From IMG/VR virus record IMGVR_UViG_3300046524_000304, positions 1-32,356 of that record: DNA of 32,356 nt, one strand, 5' to 3'. Each line of letters starts with the position of its first letter. The first letter of the stretch is position 1. Below the pieces are notes generated by a model that was not told the DNA's origin, searched no databases, and saw only the letters and a list, made by a program, of their open reading frames with translations. Source of the DNA: a virus. Position numbers and translations under genes: made by a program. Shown one piece after another: positions 8,441 through 17,062 of this stretch.

Positions 8441-9487
8441 TCAAGCGACGGTTGCGGCCAGCGCAGCATTCACGCGGCTCGGGATGACGACGGGCGCCGA
8501 CTGCATCATGATGAAACGCTGCGCCGGGTCTTCTTTCAGCCACGTCTTCGGCGCAAACGGCAGTGCTGCGTAGTTGAACTGCGGGTCGATGATCTGGCCG
8601 AACGCGCGCGTGCCCTGCAGATCCGGGCCCGACATGATCATCGAGCCGTCCGGCAGCATGGGCTGCTCGACGTTGTTGTCGTCGACATACCAGTCGTTGT
8701 AGAGCCACAGGTCATACTGACCCCAGCGCCCCTTGTAGACCGCGCCGCGCTGAATCTGCGCGCCGACGTTCACGACGTTGCCGTTTTCGCCGAGAGCCGG
8801 ATACAGGATCGCGCCCTTCAGCGCCGGATCCAGCTTGAAGCCGTTCCATGCCTTCGGCGTGAAGACGATGTCGGTCGCGATAGCGCCCGACGATTTGAGA
8901 ACCTGCTGTTGCCAGGTCTCGATGTTTCCGGTCGGGTTCGCGGTGCCGGCCGTGATATTGGCGGCCGTCCACTGAGCGCCGCCCGTCAGAGCGATGGTCA
9001 GGGAACCGTCGCGACCGAAGTCGATCACGGTGGTCGGGAAGCCTTCGCCCGTCACCGTCAGCGTGCCCGTCAGGAGCACCTGTGCGGCCATCCACTCCAT
9101 ACGGCGGGTCAACATGTCGATCTGGTCGTTGAGCTCGAACTCGAGGTTCATCTGTTCACGCACTTCCGGCGGGAAATCGCCACCGATGCGTTCGCCGATC
9201 ATGCGCCGGACGGGCTTGCGCAGATCCGGCGCGCGCTTGTCCTTGATGTACGGCGGCTTGAACGTGTTCGTCTGGAAACGACGGCTTTCCACGAGCTTGC
9301 CTTCGACCAACGGCGAGCAGAACGGCGACATGCGGCGCTTACCGACGTCAACGTCGATGGACACGAATTCCGAGTCCTCCGCGATCATGTTCGTGAAGAA
9401 CTTGTCGAGCAGCCAGCTCTGCGCCAGCTTCAGGTTCTGAACGACCTGGATCAGGGTGTTGGTGTCATAAATCAGATTTCCGGGCAT
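8441..9487 (-). CDS. Major capsid protein, lambda gpE-like
   Basis: A 348-residue protein of the Phage_cap_E family. The signature runs FTNMIAEDSEFVSIDVDVGK, then RRMSPFCSPLVEGK near residues 30-65, and the C-terminal part ends in PVVIPSRVNAALAATV. It would form the HK97-fold icosahedral shell. It has a good ribosome binding site upstream (GAGAG) and is separated by a terminator from the decoration protein gene upstream. Length (lambda gpE is 341 residues) and neighbours agree. Confidence 0.9.
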   Translation of the reverse strand: MPGNLIYDTNTLIQVVQNLKLAQSWLLDKFFTNMIAEDSEFVSIDVDVGKRRMSPFCSPLVEGKLVESRRFQTNTFKPPYIKDKRAPDLRKPVRRMIGERIGGDFPPEVREQMNLEFELNDQIDMLTRRMEWMAAQVLLTGTLTVTGEGFPTTVIDFGRDGSLTIALTGGAQWTAANITAGTANPTGNIETWQQQVLKSSGAIATDIVFTPKAWNGFKLDPALKGAILYPALGENGNVVNVGAQIQRGAVYKGRWGQYDLWLYNDWYVDDNNVEQPMLPDGSMIMSGPDLQGTRAFGQIIDPQFNYAALPFAPKTWLKEDPAQRFIMMQSAPVVIPSRVNAALAATVA

Positions 9488-9515
9488 TGCTCTCTCCGAG
9501 TTGTTAGCCCAAATG

Positions 9516-9540
9516 AAAAAGCCCCGCTCAGTGGCGGGGC
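9516..9540 (-). terminator. Terminator between decoration and capsid genes
   Basis: On the minus strand GCCCCGC and GCGGGGC form a 7-bp stem with a 6-base loop followed by TTTTT. It sits between the decoration gene (ending 9565) and the capsid gene (starting 9487). It could act as a 3' end stabiliser or a partial terminator within the late operon. Confidence 0.8.
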
Positions 9541-9564
9541 TTCAACATCCGTTCAGGTTGCGAG

Positions 9565-9978
9565 TTAGCTCGGGTCAGCAGCCGAGACCGAGGATTTGAG
9601 GTGGATACCGAGCGGGCGAAGCGCGTCCTGCGCAGCAGTCAGCGTGATGCCCGTGCCGAGCGTCACAGCGTTGCTGTTGAATTCGCCCTCGAGGAAGACG
9701 CCAGCGATCACGTCGGCAGCGCTACCGTCGGCGTTGTCGGCGAGGATCGCCGTCGGCGTCTGGCTACCGTCGGACGAAGCCGACAGAGCGACGGTGTATT
9801 TACCGCTCGCGGTGATCTTGCCGAGCACGGCGCCGCGTACGAACGGGCCGCCGGTGATCGTGACGTTGCGCGTGACGATCTGCTTCGGACCGGCGATCAG
9901 CTGATCCGGTACGAAGGTTTGTGCCGTTACGGACGGCACTTGGGGGTTCTCCCCAACCGTGGTGACAGTCAAAGTCAT
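9565..9978 (-). CDS. Head decoration protein, lambda gpD-like
   Basis: A 137-residue protein. It contains TQTFVPDQLIAG-type early sequence (here TFVPDQLIAGPKQIVT), then GAVLGKITASGKY and AGVFLEGEFNSNAVTLG, all characteristic of the gpD head decoration/stabilisation family. gpD trimers bind the expanded shell at three-fold axes. It lies directly upstream of the capsid gene as in lambda (D then E). The C-terminus reads LRPLGIHLKSSVSAAD. The assignment is secure. Confidence 0.85.
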   Translation of the reverse strand: MTLTVTTVGENPQVPSVTAQTFVPDQLIAGPKQIVTRNVTITGGPFVRGAVLGKITASGKYTVALSASSDGSQTPTAILADNADGSAADVIAGVFLEGEFNSNAVTLGTGITLTAAQDALRPLGIHLKSSVSAADPS

Positions 9979-10005
9979 CTGTGAATCTCCGTGATTGGGG
10001 AGGGG

Positions 10006-10635
10006 TTAAGCTTCGCCGCGGCGCAACTTGCCAGCCGCGAGGATTTGTTCAGCGAGCGATGGGGCCGCAGCAGCGGGCGCCGATGCACCGGGATTCGGCG
10101 TCACGACCTTCGCCATGCGTTCGTCGATCGACGGGCCGCGACGCGGCGACGGCGCAGCAGCCGCTGCCGAGCCCGCGCCGTCAACACGATCCGCCGCTGC
10201 AGCAGACAGAACACCGACCGCTTGAGCAGCGGTCATGTTCGTGTCGAAGGCGAGCGAGCATGCCTGCTTTACGCTGCCAAGCTTGATGCCTTCGGCGACG
10301 ATGGCAGCGCAACGAACGCGCTCGCGCTGGCGAGCGGCACCGGCGCGGCCCGCGCGCTTGCCCTCTTCCTTGTCGTCCTTGTCGTCGGCTTCAGCGTCGG
10401 CATCGTCGTCGCCCTCTTCGGCGCGGCGCGCGTTTTCCTTTTCCTTCTCTTCCTCGGCCTTGCGGGCGGCCTCTTCGTCCTTGTCCTTCTCTTCCATGCG
10501 CTTGGCGTAGTCATCATCCGACTCGCCATCACGCTGCTTGCGGTCGTCGTCTTCTTCCGCACGTGCCGCGGCCGCACTGGGCATACCGAGGAAATGGGCG
10601 AACGGCATCGCGCTCGCGAGCTTCGAGAGCTTCAT
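10006..10635 (-). CDS. Highly charged, coiled-coil protein; possible head scaffold
   Basis: A 209-residue protein. Residues about 25-95 are an extreme run of Asp, Glu, Lys and Arg (for example DDYAKRMEEKDKDEEAARKA) that would form a long charged helix. The C-terminal half (about 105-205) is Ala-rich with a conserved-looking helical patch (AAIVAEGIKLGSVKQACSLA) and an ending LAEQILAAGKLRRG. In related lambda-headed Burkholderia phages a gene of this kind lies between the S49 protease and the decoration gene. Lambda Nu3 scaffold is nested inside the protease gene, so a separate scaffold gene is plausible. That role is inference from composition and position. Confidence 0.6.
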   Translation of the reverse strand: MKLSKLASAMPFAHFLGMPSAAAARAEEDDDRKQRDGESDDDYAKRMEEKDKDEEAARKAEEEKEKENARRAEEGDDDADAEADDKDDKEEGKRAGRAGAARQRERVRCAAIVAEGIKLGSVKQACSLAFDTNMTAAQAVGVLSAAAADRVDGAGSAAAAAPSPRRGPSIDERMAKVVTPNPGASAPAAAAPSLAEQILAAGKLRRGEA

Positions 10636-10658
10636 GTGTAACGTCCTTTGGAGGTGGT

Positions 10659-11543
10659 TTAGGCGGAGATCTGCTGGATCAACGCCCGAAACGCGGCATC
10701 TGGCGCCGCCACTTCGTCCGCAAGCCCAAGCGCGACACCCTTGTCGCCCATGAACGTCGCGGCCTGCGTATCCCGAACCGTGGCGGCTGAGATATTCCTG
10801 TTGCGGGCAACTGTTTCGACGAACAGTTCGCCCATCGTGTCGATGTCTGCCTGAAACCGCTTTTTAGCGTCGTCCGACAGGGGGATTTCGGAGTGCCCGT
10901 CAGCTTTCGTTTCGCCGTAGGTAATGAACGTCACCTTGATGCCGGCGCTCGTGAGAGCCTGCGACATATCGACATGCGCACAGATAACTCCGATGCTTCC
11001 GACGCCACCGGTGCGAGGCACATAAATCTTGTCCGCCGCGCTGGCGATCGCGTAACCGGCGCTGTACGCCGAATCGTTGAGAATCGCCCAGATCGGTTTC
11101 TTGCCGCGCAGACTGTAGATCGTATCGACGAGATCGAAGCATCCAGAGACTTCGCCTCCCGGCGTGTCCACGTCGAGCGCAATCGCGCTGACAGCGGGGT
11201 CGTCAAGTGCCATGAACAGGTTTTGACGAATGCCGTCATACCCGGTCATGCCAGAGTAAGGGCGCAGCGAGCCAAGCTTGTTGACGAGCGTGCCCTGCAC
11301 TCCGATAACCCCTACAGGGCCGACCATGTCGTATCCCGTGCGCGGGTTGTTGCCCGGATCGGCGAATCCATAGTCATCGTCTTCCATTGCCATCGGCACG
11401 ACAACCGACCCATCGAGCCGGCCGATCATCCCGATGCCGAGGCGCTCAGACAGTGCAGCAAGAACAATTTCCGCCTTTCGCGGGTGCAGCATCAGCGGCG
11501 TGTTGAAAACACGCTGCGCCAGCCGCGGTAGGAGATGGTTCAT
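10659..11543 (-). CDS. S49 (SppA-like) head maturation protease, lambda gpC-like
   Basis: A 294-residue protein. ATG at 11543 overlaps the portal stop (ATGA) and is chosen over the upstream frame, which lies in the portal gene. Motifs of the S49 family are visible: DDPAVSAIALDVDTPGG (oxyanion strand region), then NDSAYSAGYAIASAAD with the likely nucleophilic Ser, and TGGVGSIGVICAHVD. The C-terminus contains QAATFMGDKGVALGLADEV, the family's typical tail. It would cleave scaffold and portal or capsid precursors during prohead maturation. The gene follows the portal gene, as B-C in lambda. Confidence 0.85.
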   Translation of the reverse strand: MNHLLPRLAQRVFNTPLMLHPRKAEIVLAALSERLGIGMIGRLDGSVVVPMAMEDDDYGFADPGNNPRTGYDMVGPVGVIGVQGTLVNKLGSLRPYSGMTGYDGIRQNLFMALDDPAVSAIALDVDTPGGEVSGCFDLVDTIYSLRGKKPIWAILNDSAYSAGYAIASAADKIYVPRTGGVGSIGVICAHVDMSQALTSAGIKVTFITYGETKADGHSEIPLSDDAKKRFQADIDTMGELFVETVARNRNISAATVRDTQAATFMGDKGVALGLADEVAAPDAAFRALIQQISA

Positions 11544-13192
11544 TGCGCTTGCGGTTCCTCTGTGACTTGCTGAGCCGGCGTGCCGGCCAGCGTCGACGGC
11601 AACGGCACGCCGCGGCTTTTGTAGTACTCGACCTCGATCGCACGCTGATCCGCGTTGTCGCGCCAATCGGTACCGGTCGCCTGGGCTGTTTCTTCCTCGA
11701 GACTGGAAATACCAGTCTCGATACCCAGCGCCTGCCCTTGCCGCTCTTTGAGCGGATCGACGTAACCGCGGCCCGGGCCAATCCACCATGCCCGCGTGTA
11801 CGCCGCGCGGCCCGACATGAAGTCTGGGGCGCCGGCGGGCAGCGGCAACGCGTCAACATCGAACGCCTCTTCGATGAACGCCGCATAGATCGGCATTCCG
11901 AAGCCGCGCCCGAAGTCACTGCGGCGACGATCGAACGTTTTCCACGCCTCGAGCGCCGCCGCGCGGTACGAGCTGTAATTCACGTCAGACCAGTTCTGGC
12001 TGATCTGTTGAGCAGACATGCCGGTGCCAGCCGCGACGTTGCGCAACATGGCGTTCTCGAACTCGGCGAAGTTGCCTGCCGGCCGTGACGCCGCTACGGT
12101 GTTGATCGTCTCGCCAGGGAACAGGATCGGCAGCCGGGCACCGCCGAGTCGCAGCTCGTTCTTGTCGTGGAATTCAGCGCGCGCGTCCTGATAGCCATTG
12201 AGCGCCTCTTCCTCGCCGTCGCCGAGTGCCTCGCCGACAAGTTGCTTGTCAAACGGGCTCGTGACGTAGGCGCCGAAGATCGCATTGATGATCGCGGCGT
12301 CAAGCTCTGTGCCGTCGTACTTGATCAGCATCTTCAGGCGCTGCAGTACCGGCGTGAGAATGCCGGCACCGCCGCGGTGTTGCGACGCGCGGTCGAAGTC
12401 GTAGTCATGGACGATGATCGGGCGCCCCCAATCCGTCTCAGCCGGGATGCGTTCCCACGACACCTGCTTATTACCGCTGAACCAGTCGCCCTGGTGGGCC
12501 TTGCGTATGTGATACGCAACCGGAGCGCCGTCTTCGTCGATCTCGACGCCGCCGCGCATGATCTGCTTGTCGAAATTCTGCTGCGGGTTCGACAGTCGAT
12601 CGGGGTCGATCAGTTGCAAAACTGTCGCATACCGCGCGCCTTTCTTCAGCCGCTGCGGCATCCACCGCAACATGCCGAGCGCGTCGCCATCGACGATCTT
12701 GTGCCGAAACGCGAGGCGCATCATCTGCGGAATCGTCAGCTTGCGCTGTGCATCGCAAAAGCGGCCGGGATCTTCTGACCACGTGCGCCAGCCTGCCTCG
12801 ATGGCACGGCCAAATTCGTCGGCCCAGCGGTGATCGAACGTCTTGAGTCCGGTCTGAGCCTGCAACGCGCGATAGTCGGGCTTCGAGATGGGGCGGAAGT
12901 CCGCACCGATCACATTGTCGAGCGTGCGTGTGACTGCGGCCGAGGCCCAGCCATCGTTGCGCACGAGATCGCGCACGCGCGACACAATGCGGTCGCGATA
13001 CGGATTCAGCTCACCGTCAGGCGACCAGAGAAACGGCTGCCAGTCGCGCATGTGCTGGCCACCCATGTCGGCCGCGTCATAGGCAACCTGGCTGCCGAAG
13101 CTGCCGGAACTGTTCAGCGCGAGCGCACGTCCCCCACGCGCAGGTAACGGCTGGCCGTCCGCGCCAAGGATCTGTACGGTCTGTTCGCTCAT
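11540..13192 (-). CDS. Portal protein, lambda gpB-like
   Basis: A 550-residue protein of the lambda portal family. Landmarks are RVRDLVRNDGWASAAVTRTL near residue 70, GVEIDEDGAPVAYHIRKAHQ in the middle, and AGTGMSAQQISQNWSDVNYSSYR in the C-terminal half. Twelve copies form the ring at the packaging vertex. The start ATG overlaps the gpW-like stop and the stop overlaps the protease start, so three structural genes are coupled. Length is close to lambda gpB (533 residues). Confidence 0.9.
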   Translation of the reverse strand: MSEQTVQILGADGQPLPARGGRALALNSSGSFGSQVAYDAADMGGQHMRDWQPFLWSPDGELNPYRDRIVSRVRDLVRNDGWASAAVTRTLDNVIGADFRPISKPDYRALQAQTGLKTFDHRWADEFGRAIEAGWRTWSEDPGRFCDAQRKLTIPQMMRLAFRHKIVDGDALGMLRWMPQRLKKGARYATVLQLIDPDRLSNPQQNFDKQIMRGGVEIDEDGAPVAYHIRKAHQGDWFSGNKQVSWERIPAETDWGRPIIVHDYDFDRASQHRGGAGILTPVLQRLKMLIKYDGTELDAAIINAIFGAYVTSPFDKQLVGEALGDGEEEALNGYQDARAEFHDKNELRLGGARLPILFPGETINTVAASRPAGNFAEFENAMLRNVAAGTGMSAQQISQNWSDVNYSSYRAAALEAWKTFDRRRSDFGRGFGMPIYAAFIEEAFDVDALPLPAGAPDFMSGRAAYTRAWWIGPGRGYVDPLKERQGQALGIETGISSLEEETAQATGTDWRDNADQRAIEVEYYKSRGVPLPSTLAGTPAQQVTEEPQAQ

Positions 13193-13464
13193 CGTCTTGA
13201 GAATGTCAGTCGAAGTGCTTTGCGGGGCGCTCTGACGATGCCGAGCTGCGCCTGCATAAGTTGGATTGCCGCGGCGAGTTGCGCAAGGTTCGCGCGCGTG
13301 TACGTCACGGACCGTGTCCCGTCACCCTGCGTGTACGAGAGCGATTCAGCCTGAGCGCCGGTGCTCAACTGGATATAGATCTGCTGCGCCTCCGCGAGAG
13401 AGGCACGCAGCGCGGTCTGATCCATTCCGGCCAGCAAACTGCTGTTCGGGTCAAAGCATGGCAA
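13189..13464 (-). CDS. Head-tail connector gpW-like protein
   Basis: A 91-residue protein whose start is TTG at 13464, preceded by GGAG seven bases upstream. An alternative ATG at 13425 would give 78 residues. The sequence TALRASLAEAQQIYIQLSTG, then RSVTYTRANLAQLAAAIQLM, has the pattern of lambda gpW, which joins the packaged head below the portal. As in lambda, it lies between the large terminase (A) and the portal (B). The stop overlaps the portal ATG. Confidence 0.8.
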   Translation of the reverse strand: MPCFDPNSSLLAGMDQTALRASLAEAQQIYIQLSTGAQAESLSYTQGDGTRSVTYTRANLAQLAAAIQLMQAQLGIVRAPRKALRLTFSRR

Positions 13465-13481
13465 AGTAAATCTCCAATTCG

Positions 13482-15497
13482 TCAGCCGGCGAGCCGGCGA
13501 ATCCGCGATTTCTTCGCGACAGCTTCCTGCTTGATGACGGGGCCGTCGGGCCGCGCCGGACGCGTGACACTGATCTCGTGCACCGTCGGCTCGACAGGTG
13601 CAGGCTCGATCAACTGACTCGGGTCAGCTTGCACCTGGTCAACGCGACGATTCAGCTTCAGGCCCATGTGCATCAGCCCGCACAGCGCCGCATATCCATA
13701 CACCCGGATGTCGAGCGCTTCGTTCGCGCGTCCCGGCGGCAATTCCCAGACCCGGAACTTCTGTCCGTTAGCGATCTTCGTGACTGACCGTTCGGCGATG
13801 AGCTGCGCGAAGTAGTTGATGTCACGATCACTGGGGAAGTGCATGTACCCGGCTGGGTATGACACAACCCCGTTGTCTTCTTCCGGCTCACGGCGCAGAC
13901 GGTCGCGTATTACGTCCTTCGCTGCATTGACGCCGATGATGACCGGGCGAAAGGTGGCTTTCGTTCGCGACGATGGCCGCTTCGTCGGCCAAACCGGCGA
14001 GCGCGCACCGCCGCGCGCCGACTCGCCCTTGATTGCCCACACGCGCCGACCGAGCCGCGCCTTCGCAAACTCGTAGACTTTCTGTGTGTGGTGACCGCCA
14101 GAATCGATGCAGGCAGCCATGACTTCAAAGCCACGGCCGTCGGCACGGCGCCAGACCCGCTTCAGATATGCATCAACGCGCGCCCACAGTTCAACGCTCT
14201 CGGGATCGCCCTCGAAAACAGCGTGGTCGACCGACCAACTCTCTTCGTTGCGGCCCCACGCTATGGTTTCCGCTTCGACGCGATCGTCCTGCACGTCAAG
14301 GCCGGCAGTGAGAACGCCAGCACCGTCGGGCACCTCTGCCGACCAGACTTCTGTTCGAGCAGCAAGACGCGCCTCGCTCAGCGCGCGATCGCCGCGGTCC
14401 TCGTATGGCTCGCCGAGCACCAGGTTGATGAACGTCTGGCGCGCGAGCGGGTCATCCTTGACGCGCAACCACTCTGCGACGAGGTTTGACCAGCACGCAT
14501 TGGGGAACAGGCTATAGCCGGCCCAGATGTGAAAACCGGCGTGCCCGCTGAACGGCTTGGTCGCACGCCATTCGCCGCCCGCGACCATGTCGGGCTTGTC
14601 GACCTCATTGATGATGCAGCCGTTGTGACGGCAGACGTAGTAGACGGTCTCCGGCAATCCATTGCCGTGCTCGTCCTTGTCCCACTTCATGCCGTGCGGC
14701 GTATCCGGACCGCCCCACTCGAGCACCTGGCGCTCGCCGCAGTGCGGGCACCTCACGAAGAAGTAGCGCTGATCGCTCTCCGCGAAGCTCTTTTCGATCC
14801 GGCTGTAGCCCTTGACCGTCGGCGTCGAGCCGAGAACGATCTTGCGGTTCCAGAAGGTCTCTGACCGCTTCGTGCCGAGCGCGATCTGATCGCCTTCGTT
14901 ACCGGCGCCGTCGACCGGGTAGGCGTCCACCTCGTCGAACATGACGACGCGCGACGTGATCCGGCGGAAGCCAGCCGGGCTGTTCGCGCCGACCAGTGTC
15001 AGGCTGGAGCCGTTCTTGAAGGTCTTCGCCAGGATCGTCTGATCGCTGTTCTTGGCCTTCTGATCGCCAGCGATCGACGCGAGCACCGGCGTGTCGCGCA
15101 GCATCGGCGCGATTTCCGTCTTCGAGTAGCTTTCCGCATCCTCGACGCGGGGCTGGACCACTAGGATCGGCGACGGATCCTGATGGATGAAGTAGCCGAC
15201 GGCATGGTCCATCAGCTTCGTGTAGCCGACGCGTGCCGACTTCATGACGCTGATTTTCTCGACCGATGGATCGGTCACGGCATCCAGCATCCCTCGCTGG
15301 TAGCCAAAAGCTCGAAAGCGGCCCGTCTGTGCGCTAGTCTCGCGCGACAGCACAGCATACCGTTCCGCCCATTCGCTCAGGGTGAGCTTCGGAGGCGGTA
15401 GCAGGTTCTCCCGGCGAGCGGTGAGCAGCCCCGCATACAACGCGTCATGCCCTCGGGCGTAGCGCCGCGCGTTATGTTGGGTTGCCAGCTCCGTCAC
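13482..15497 (-). CDS. Terminase large subunit, GpA family
   Basis: A 671-residue protein. The ATPase part has a variant Walker A (SVMKSARVGYTK, about residues 83-94) and Walker B (RVVMFDEVDAYP, about 183-193). A zinc-binding region includes CPHCGERQV and CRHNGC. The nuclease part contains AGLDVQDDRVEAETIAWG and ACIDSGGHHT with the acidic metal ligands. These identify the GpA-type terminase, which cuts concatemers and pumps DNA into the prohead. The start overlaps the small subunit stop by 26 bases. The gene appears intact. Confidence 0.93.
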   Translation of the reverse strand: MTELATQHNARRYARGHDALYAGLLTARRENLLPPPKLTLSEWAERYAVLSRETSAQTGRFRAFGYQRGMLDAVTDPSVEKISVMKSARVGYTKLMDHAVGYFIHQDPSPILVVQPRVEDAESYSKTEIAPMLRDTPVLASIAGDQKAKNSDQTILAKTFKNGSSLTLVGANSPAGFRRITSRVVMFDEVDAYPVDGAGNEGDQIALGTKRSETFWNRKIVLGSTPTVKGYSRIEKSFAESDQRYFFVRCPHCGERQVLEWGGPDTPHGMKWDKDEHGNGLPETVYYVCRHNGCIINEVDKPDMVAGGEWRATKPFSGHAGFHIWAGYSLFPNACWSNLVAEWLRVKDDPLARQTFINLVLGEPYEDRGDRALSEARLAARTEVWSAEVPDGAGVLTAGLDVQDDRVEAETIAWGRNEESWSVDHAVFEGDPESVELWARVDAYLKRVWRRADGRGFEVMAACIDSGGHHTQKVYEFAKARLGRRVWAIKGESARGGARSPVWPTKRPSSRTKATFRPVIIGVNAAKDVIRDRLRREPEEDNGVVSYPAGYMHFPSDRDINYFAQLIAERSVTKIANGQKFRVWELPPGRANEALDIRVYGYAALCGLMHMGLKLNRRVDQVQADPSQLIEPAPVEPTVHEISVTRPARPDGPVIKQEAVAKKSRIRRLAG

Positions 15498-16050
15498 GGG
15501 TTAGCTCTTCGAGTGCTTCTGTGATGATCTCCTGCAACGTGTCCTGCAATTCGGCAGGTGTCTTACACCGGTGTAGGCGCGGGGCCTGTTCTGCGGGAAT
15601 CGACAGCAGGCGTGTTCTGACCTTGGCATACTCGGCACCGACCGCCTTCGCCACCTCGGTGACGTCGACGACCAGACCGGAATCTCGGTCGTACTCGAGC
15701 TGAGCCATCAGCCCGAGATAGTTCTCTTTGAAGCAGCGCGCTTCGTCGAAGTCGAGCAGCTCGACAGCGCCGGTGAGAATCCGGCCGGCAGCATCGTCAG
15801 CGCTCTCGCCGGGCGCGAGTGTTACCTCGCTCGCCACCTGGGTAACAGTTTTGCGTTTGTTACCCTGGGGCGCGTGGGTAACACTTTGGGTAACAGCCGG
15901 CGCGCCGTCGCGGCGGTATCTTTTCAGGTTCGCGTTGGACGCATCGACGTCGATGTCATCGCCCGCAAACACAAGCCAGCCGCGCTCTTTCCACTTTGTG
16001 ACGGTCTTTCGACTGACGTCGTGAAGTGCCGCGAACTCGCTCTGATTCAT
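15472..16050 (-). CDS. Terminase small subunit, lambda Nu1-like
   Basis: A 192-residue protein. The N-terminal winged helix-turn-helix (NQSEFAALHDVSRKTVTKWK, then GWLV) is typical of the Nu1/MerR-type DNA-binding domain that recognises cos. The C-terminal half has LLDFDEARCFKENYLGLMAQ and a helical part for contacting the large subunit. The coding sequence contains several copies of GGTAAC, which also occur directly upstream of the start, suggesting that the protein's binding sites lie in and next to its own gene. It is positioned directly before the large subunit, as in lambda. Confidence 0.85.
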   Translation of the reverse strand: MNQSEFAALHDVSRKTVTKWKERGWLVFAGDDIDVDASNANLKRYRRDGAPAVTQSVTHAPQGNKRKTVTQVASEVTLAPGESADDAAGRILTGAVELLDFDEARCFKENYLGLMAQLEYDRDSGLVVDVTEVAKAVGAEYAKVRTRLLSIPAEQAPRLHRCKTPAELQDTLQEIITEALEELTRDGAGNPT

Positions 16051-16075
16051 CGCTCGGGTTTGTTACCTGTTACCC
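15821..16075. repeat. Cluster of GGTAAC/GTTACC repeats, candidate terminase recognition (cosB-like) sites
   Basis: Seven copies of the 6-mer GGTAAC or its complement occur within 255 bases: at 15821, 15841, 15859, 15877, 15889, 16062 and 16069. Five of these carry the longer form GGGTAAC. Both orientations occur, and the two upstream copies are in tandem 7 bases apart. They lie in the 5' part and upstream of the small terminase gene, where lambda-type phages keep their cos region (lambda gpNu1 binds R repeats in cosB). Function is inferred. Confidence 0.45.
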
Positions 16076-16223
16076 AAATTTCAAAAGTTTGGAGCTAGAG
16101 AAAGATCGCGCGAGCGCAGTGCCCCCGGAGCGGAAAGGGCGAGGGGGACCCGCCACATAGTGGGACACCCACCCGTCCCCAAGAGCCCCACCCCCATCCT
16201 AAGCGCCGCGCGGCCGAAGATGG
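16051..16223. other. Intergenic region, probable cos/packaging region
   Basis: This non-coding stretch between the minor tail protein gene and the small terminase gene holds two GTTACC repeats at its left end and then a G/C-rich stretch with GAGGGGGACCCGCC and runs of CCCC to about 16200. No promoter or hairpin terminator is evident. Its place immediately before the terminase genes makes it the best candidate for the cohesive end site, but no nick sites can be defined from the sequence alone. Confidence 0.35.
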
Positions 16224-16913
16224 TCACCCCAGCTTCGCCGTCGCGATCGCCCGCGCCATTGCCGCTTCGAACTCGACCGCGAAGACCTCATCAACGGTCT
16301 CGAACGCTCGCTCACCAAACTCCAAGTGCTGCCTGACCGGGCGGGCGTCGCCGAATCGGACAAGCAACTTTAGATGCCCTGTCTTATTGATGCCGCGCAG
16401 TGCGACGCCGCGCTTGCCGCGCGTCTTCACCGCTTGAACGGCAGCGGGCCGTTGCCACACACCACCGATTGATTCGCCGCTCTTCGTCTTGACAGACCCG
16501 ATGAACACATCTGGCCGACCTTGAAAGCGCTTGAGCGCTGCCCTACTGAAGTTGCCGTACTGGTTCAGCAACGTCATGTCCTTCGGATTCAGCCAGGTCT
16601 TACCCGAACCGATGAGCTTGTGATTGCCGCCGAACTCGTAAGGCGCGAGGTATGCCGCCGCGATGTCCTTGATGAACACCACCGCCTCAAGATTGGTCTT
16701 GCGAGCGCCCTTCACTGCCACTGAATTGACCGTGAACGGCGTAGGCCGGTCGAATACCTCCGGCATCGCCTTCTTCTCAGCGTCCTGCACGCGTCGGGCT
16801 ATGGCGGTAAGCGCCTGCGCCGTCGCGAATGGCAGTTGCTGCTTCTCAAGCTGGCTAAGCGATCGCGTCAACTTCTGCAGGTCAGCGGAGACGCTGATCG
16901 CGAACGAAGACAT
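16224..16913 (-). CDS. Minor tail protein, gpZ-like
   Basis: A 229-residue protein. The ATG at 16913 with a GAGG site seven bases upstream is used, because the longer frame begins with GTG inside a terminator. Features are a helical N-terminus (SVSADLQKLTRSLSQLEKQQ, then LPFATAQALTAIARRVQDAEK), PTPFTVNSVAVKGARK, and a C-terminal conserved-looking domain. This resembles the prophage minor tail protein Z family, which acts in tail completion. It is unusual for such a gene to lie upstream of terminase. It may be carried as a separate unit, since it has its own terminator upstream. Confidence 0.55.
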   Translation of the reverse strand: MSSFAISVSADLQKLTRSLSQLEKQQLPFATAQALTAIARRVQDAEKKAMPEVFDRPTPFTVNSVAVKGARKTNLEAVVFIKDIAAAYLAPYEFGGNHKLIGSGKTWLNPKDMTLLNQYGNFSRAALKRFQGRPDVFIGSVKTKSGESIGGVWQRPAAVQAVKTRGKRGVALRGINKTGHLKLLVRFGDARPVRQHLEFGERAFETVDEVFAVEFEAAMARAIATAKLG

Positions 16914-16920
16914 GAACGCC

Positions 16921-16950
16921 TCAAATAAAAAAGCCCGCACTTGAGCGGGC
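16921..16950 (-). terminator. Terminator upstream of the gpZ-like gene
   Basis: On the minus strand GCCCGC and GCGGGC pair around a 6-base loop (TCAAGT) and are followed by TTTTTT. It lies directly upstream of the gpZ-like gene (start 16913), so transcription from the tRNA-like region and upstream genes would end here unless antiterminated, consistent with a boundary between middle and late genes. Confidence 0.8.
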
Positions 16951-17062
16951 GAATCCGACGACTCTCATCGCGGAGGAGACGGGTTGAAGGCTAATGCTCG
17001 CAGCCCGCATGGCGCAGTGGCCGTCTATCGACGCGCGCGGCTGGTTGCTTCACCCTCATGTT

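Noticed and set aside
7898-9568. Long plus-strand ORF of 556 codons opposite the capsid genes
   Set aside because: It is the shadow of the capsid, FII-like and small head genes on the minus strand, with His/Arg-rich composition typical of antisense frames in GC-rich DNA.
16981-17056. Possible second tRNA next to the tRNA-like element (end stem GGGTTGAAG with CTTCACCC, about 76 bases)
   Set aside because: The stem has a bulge and no T-loop or D-loop signature is found on either strand.
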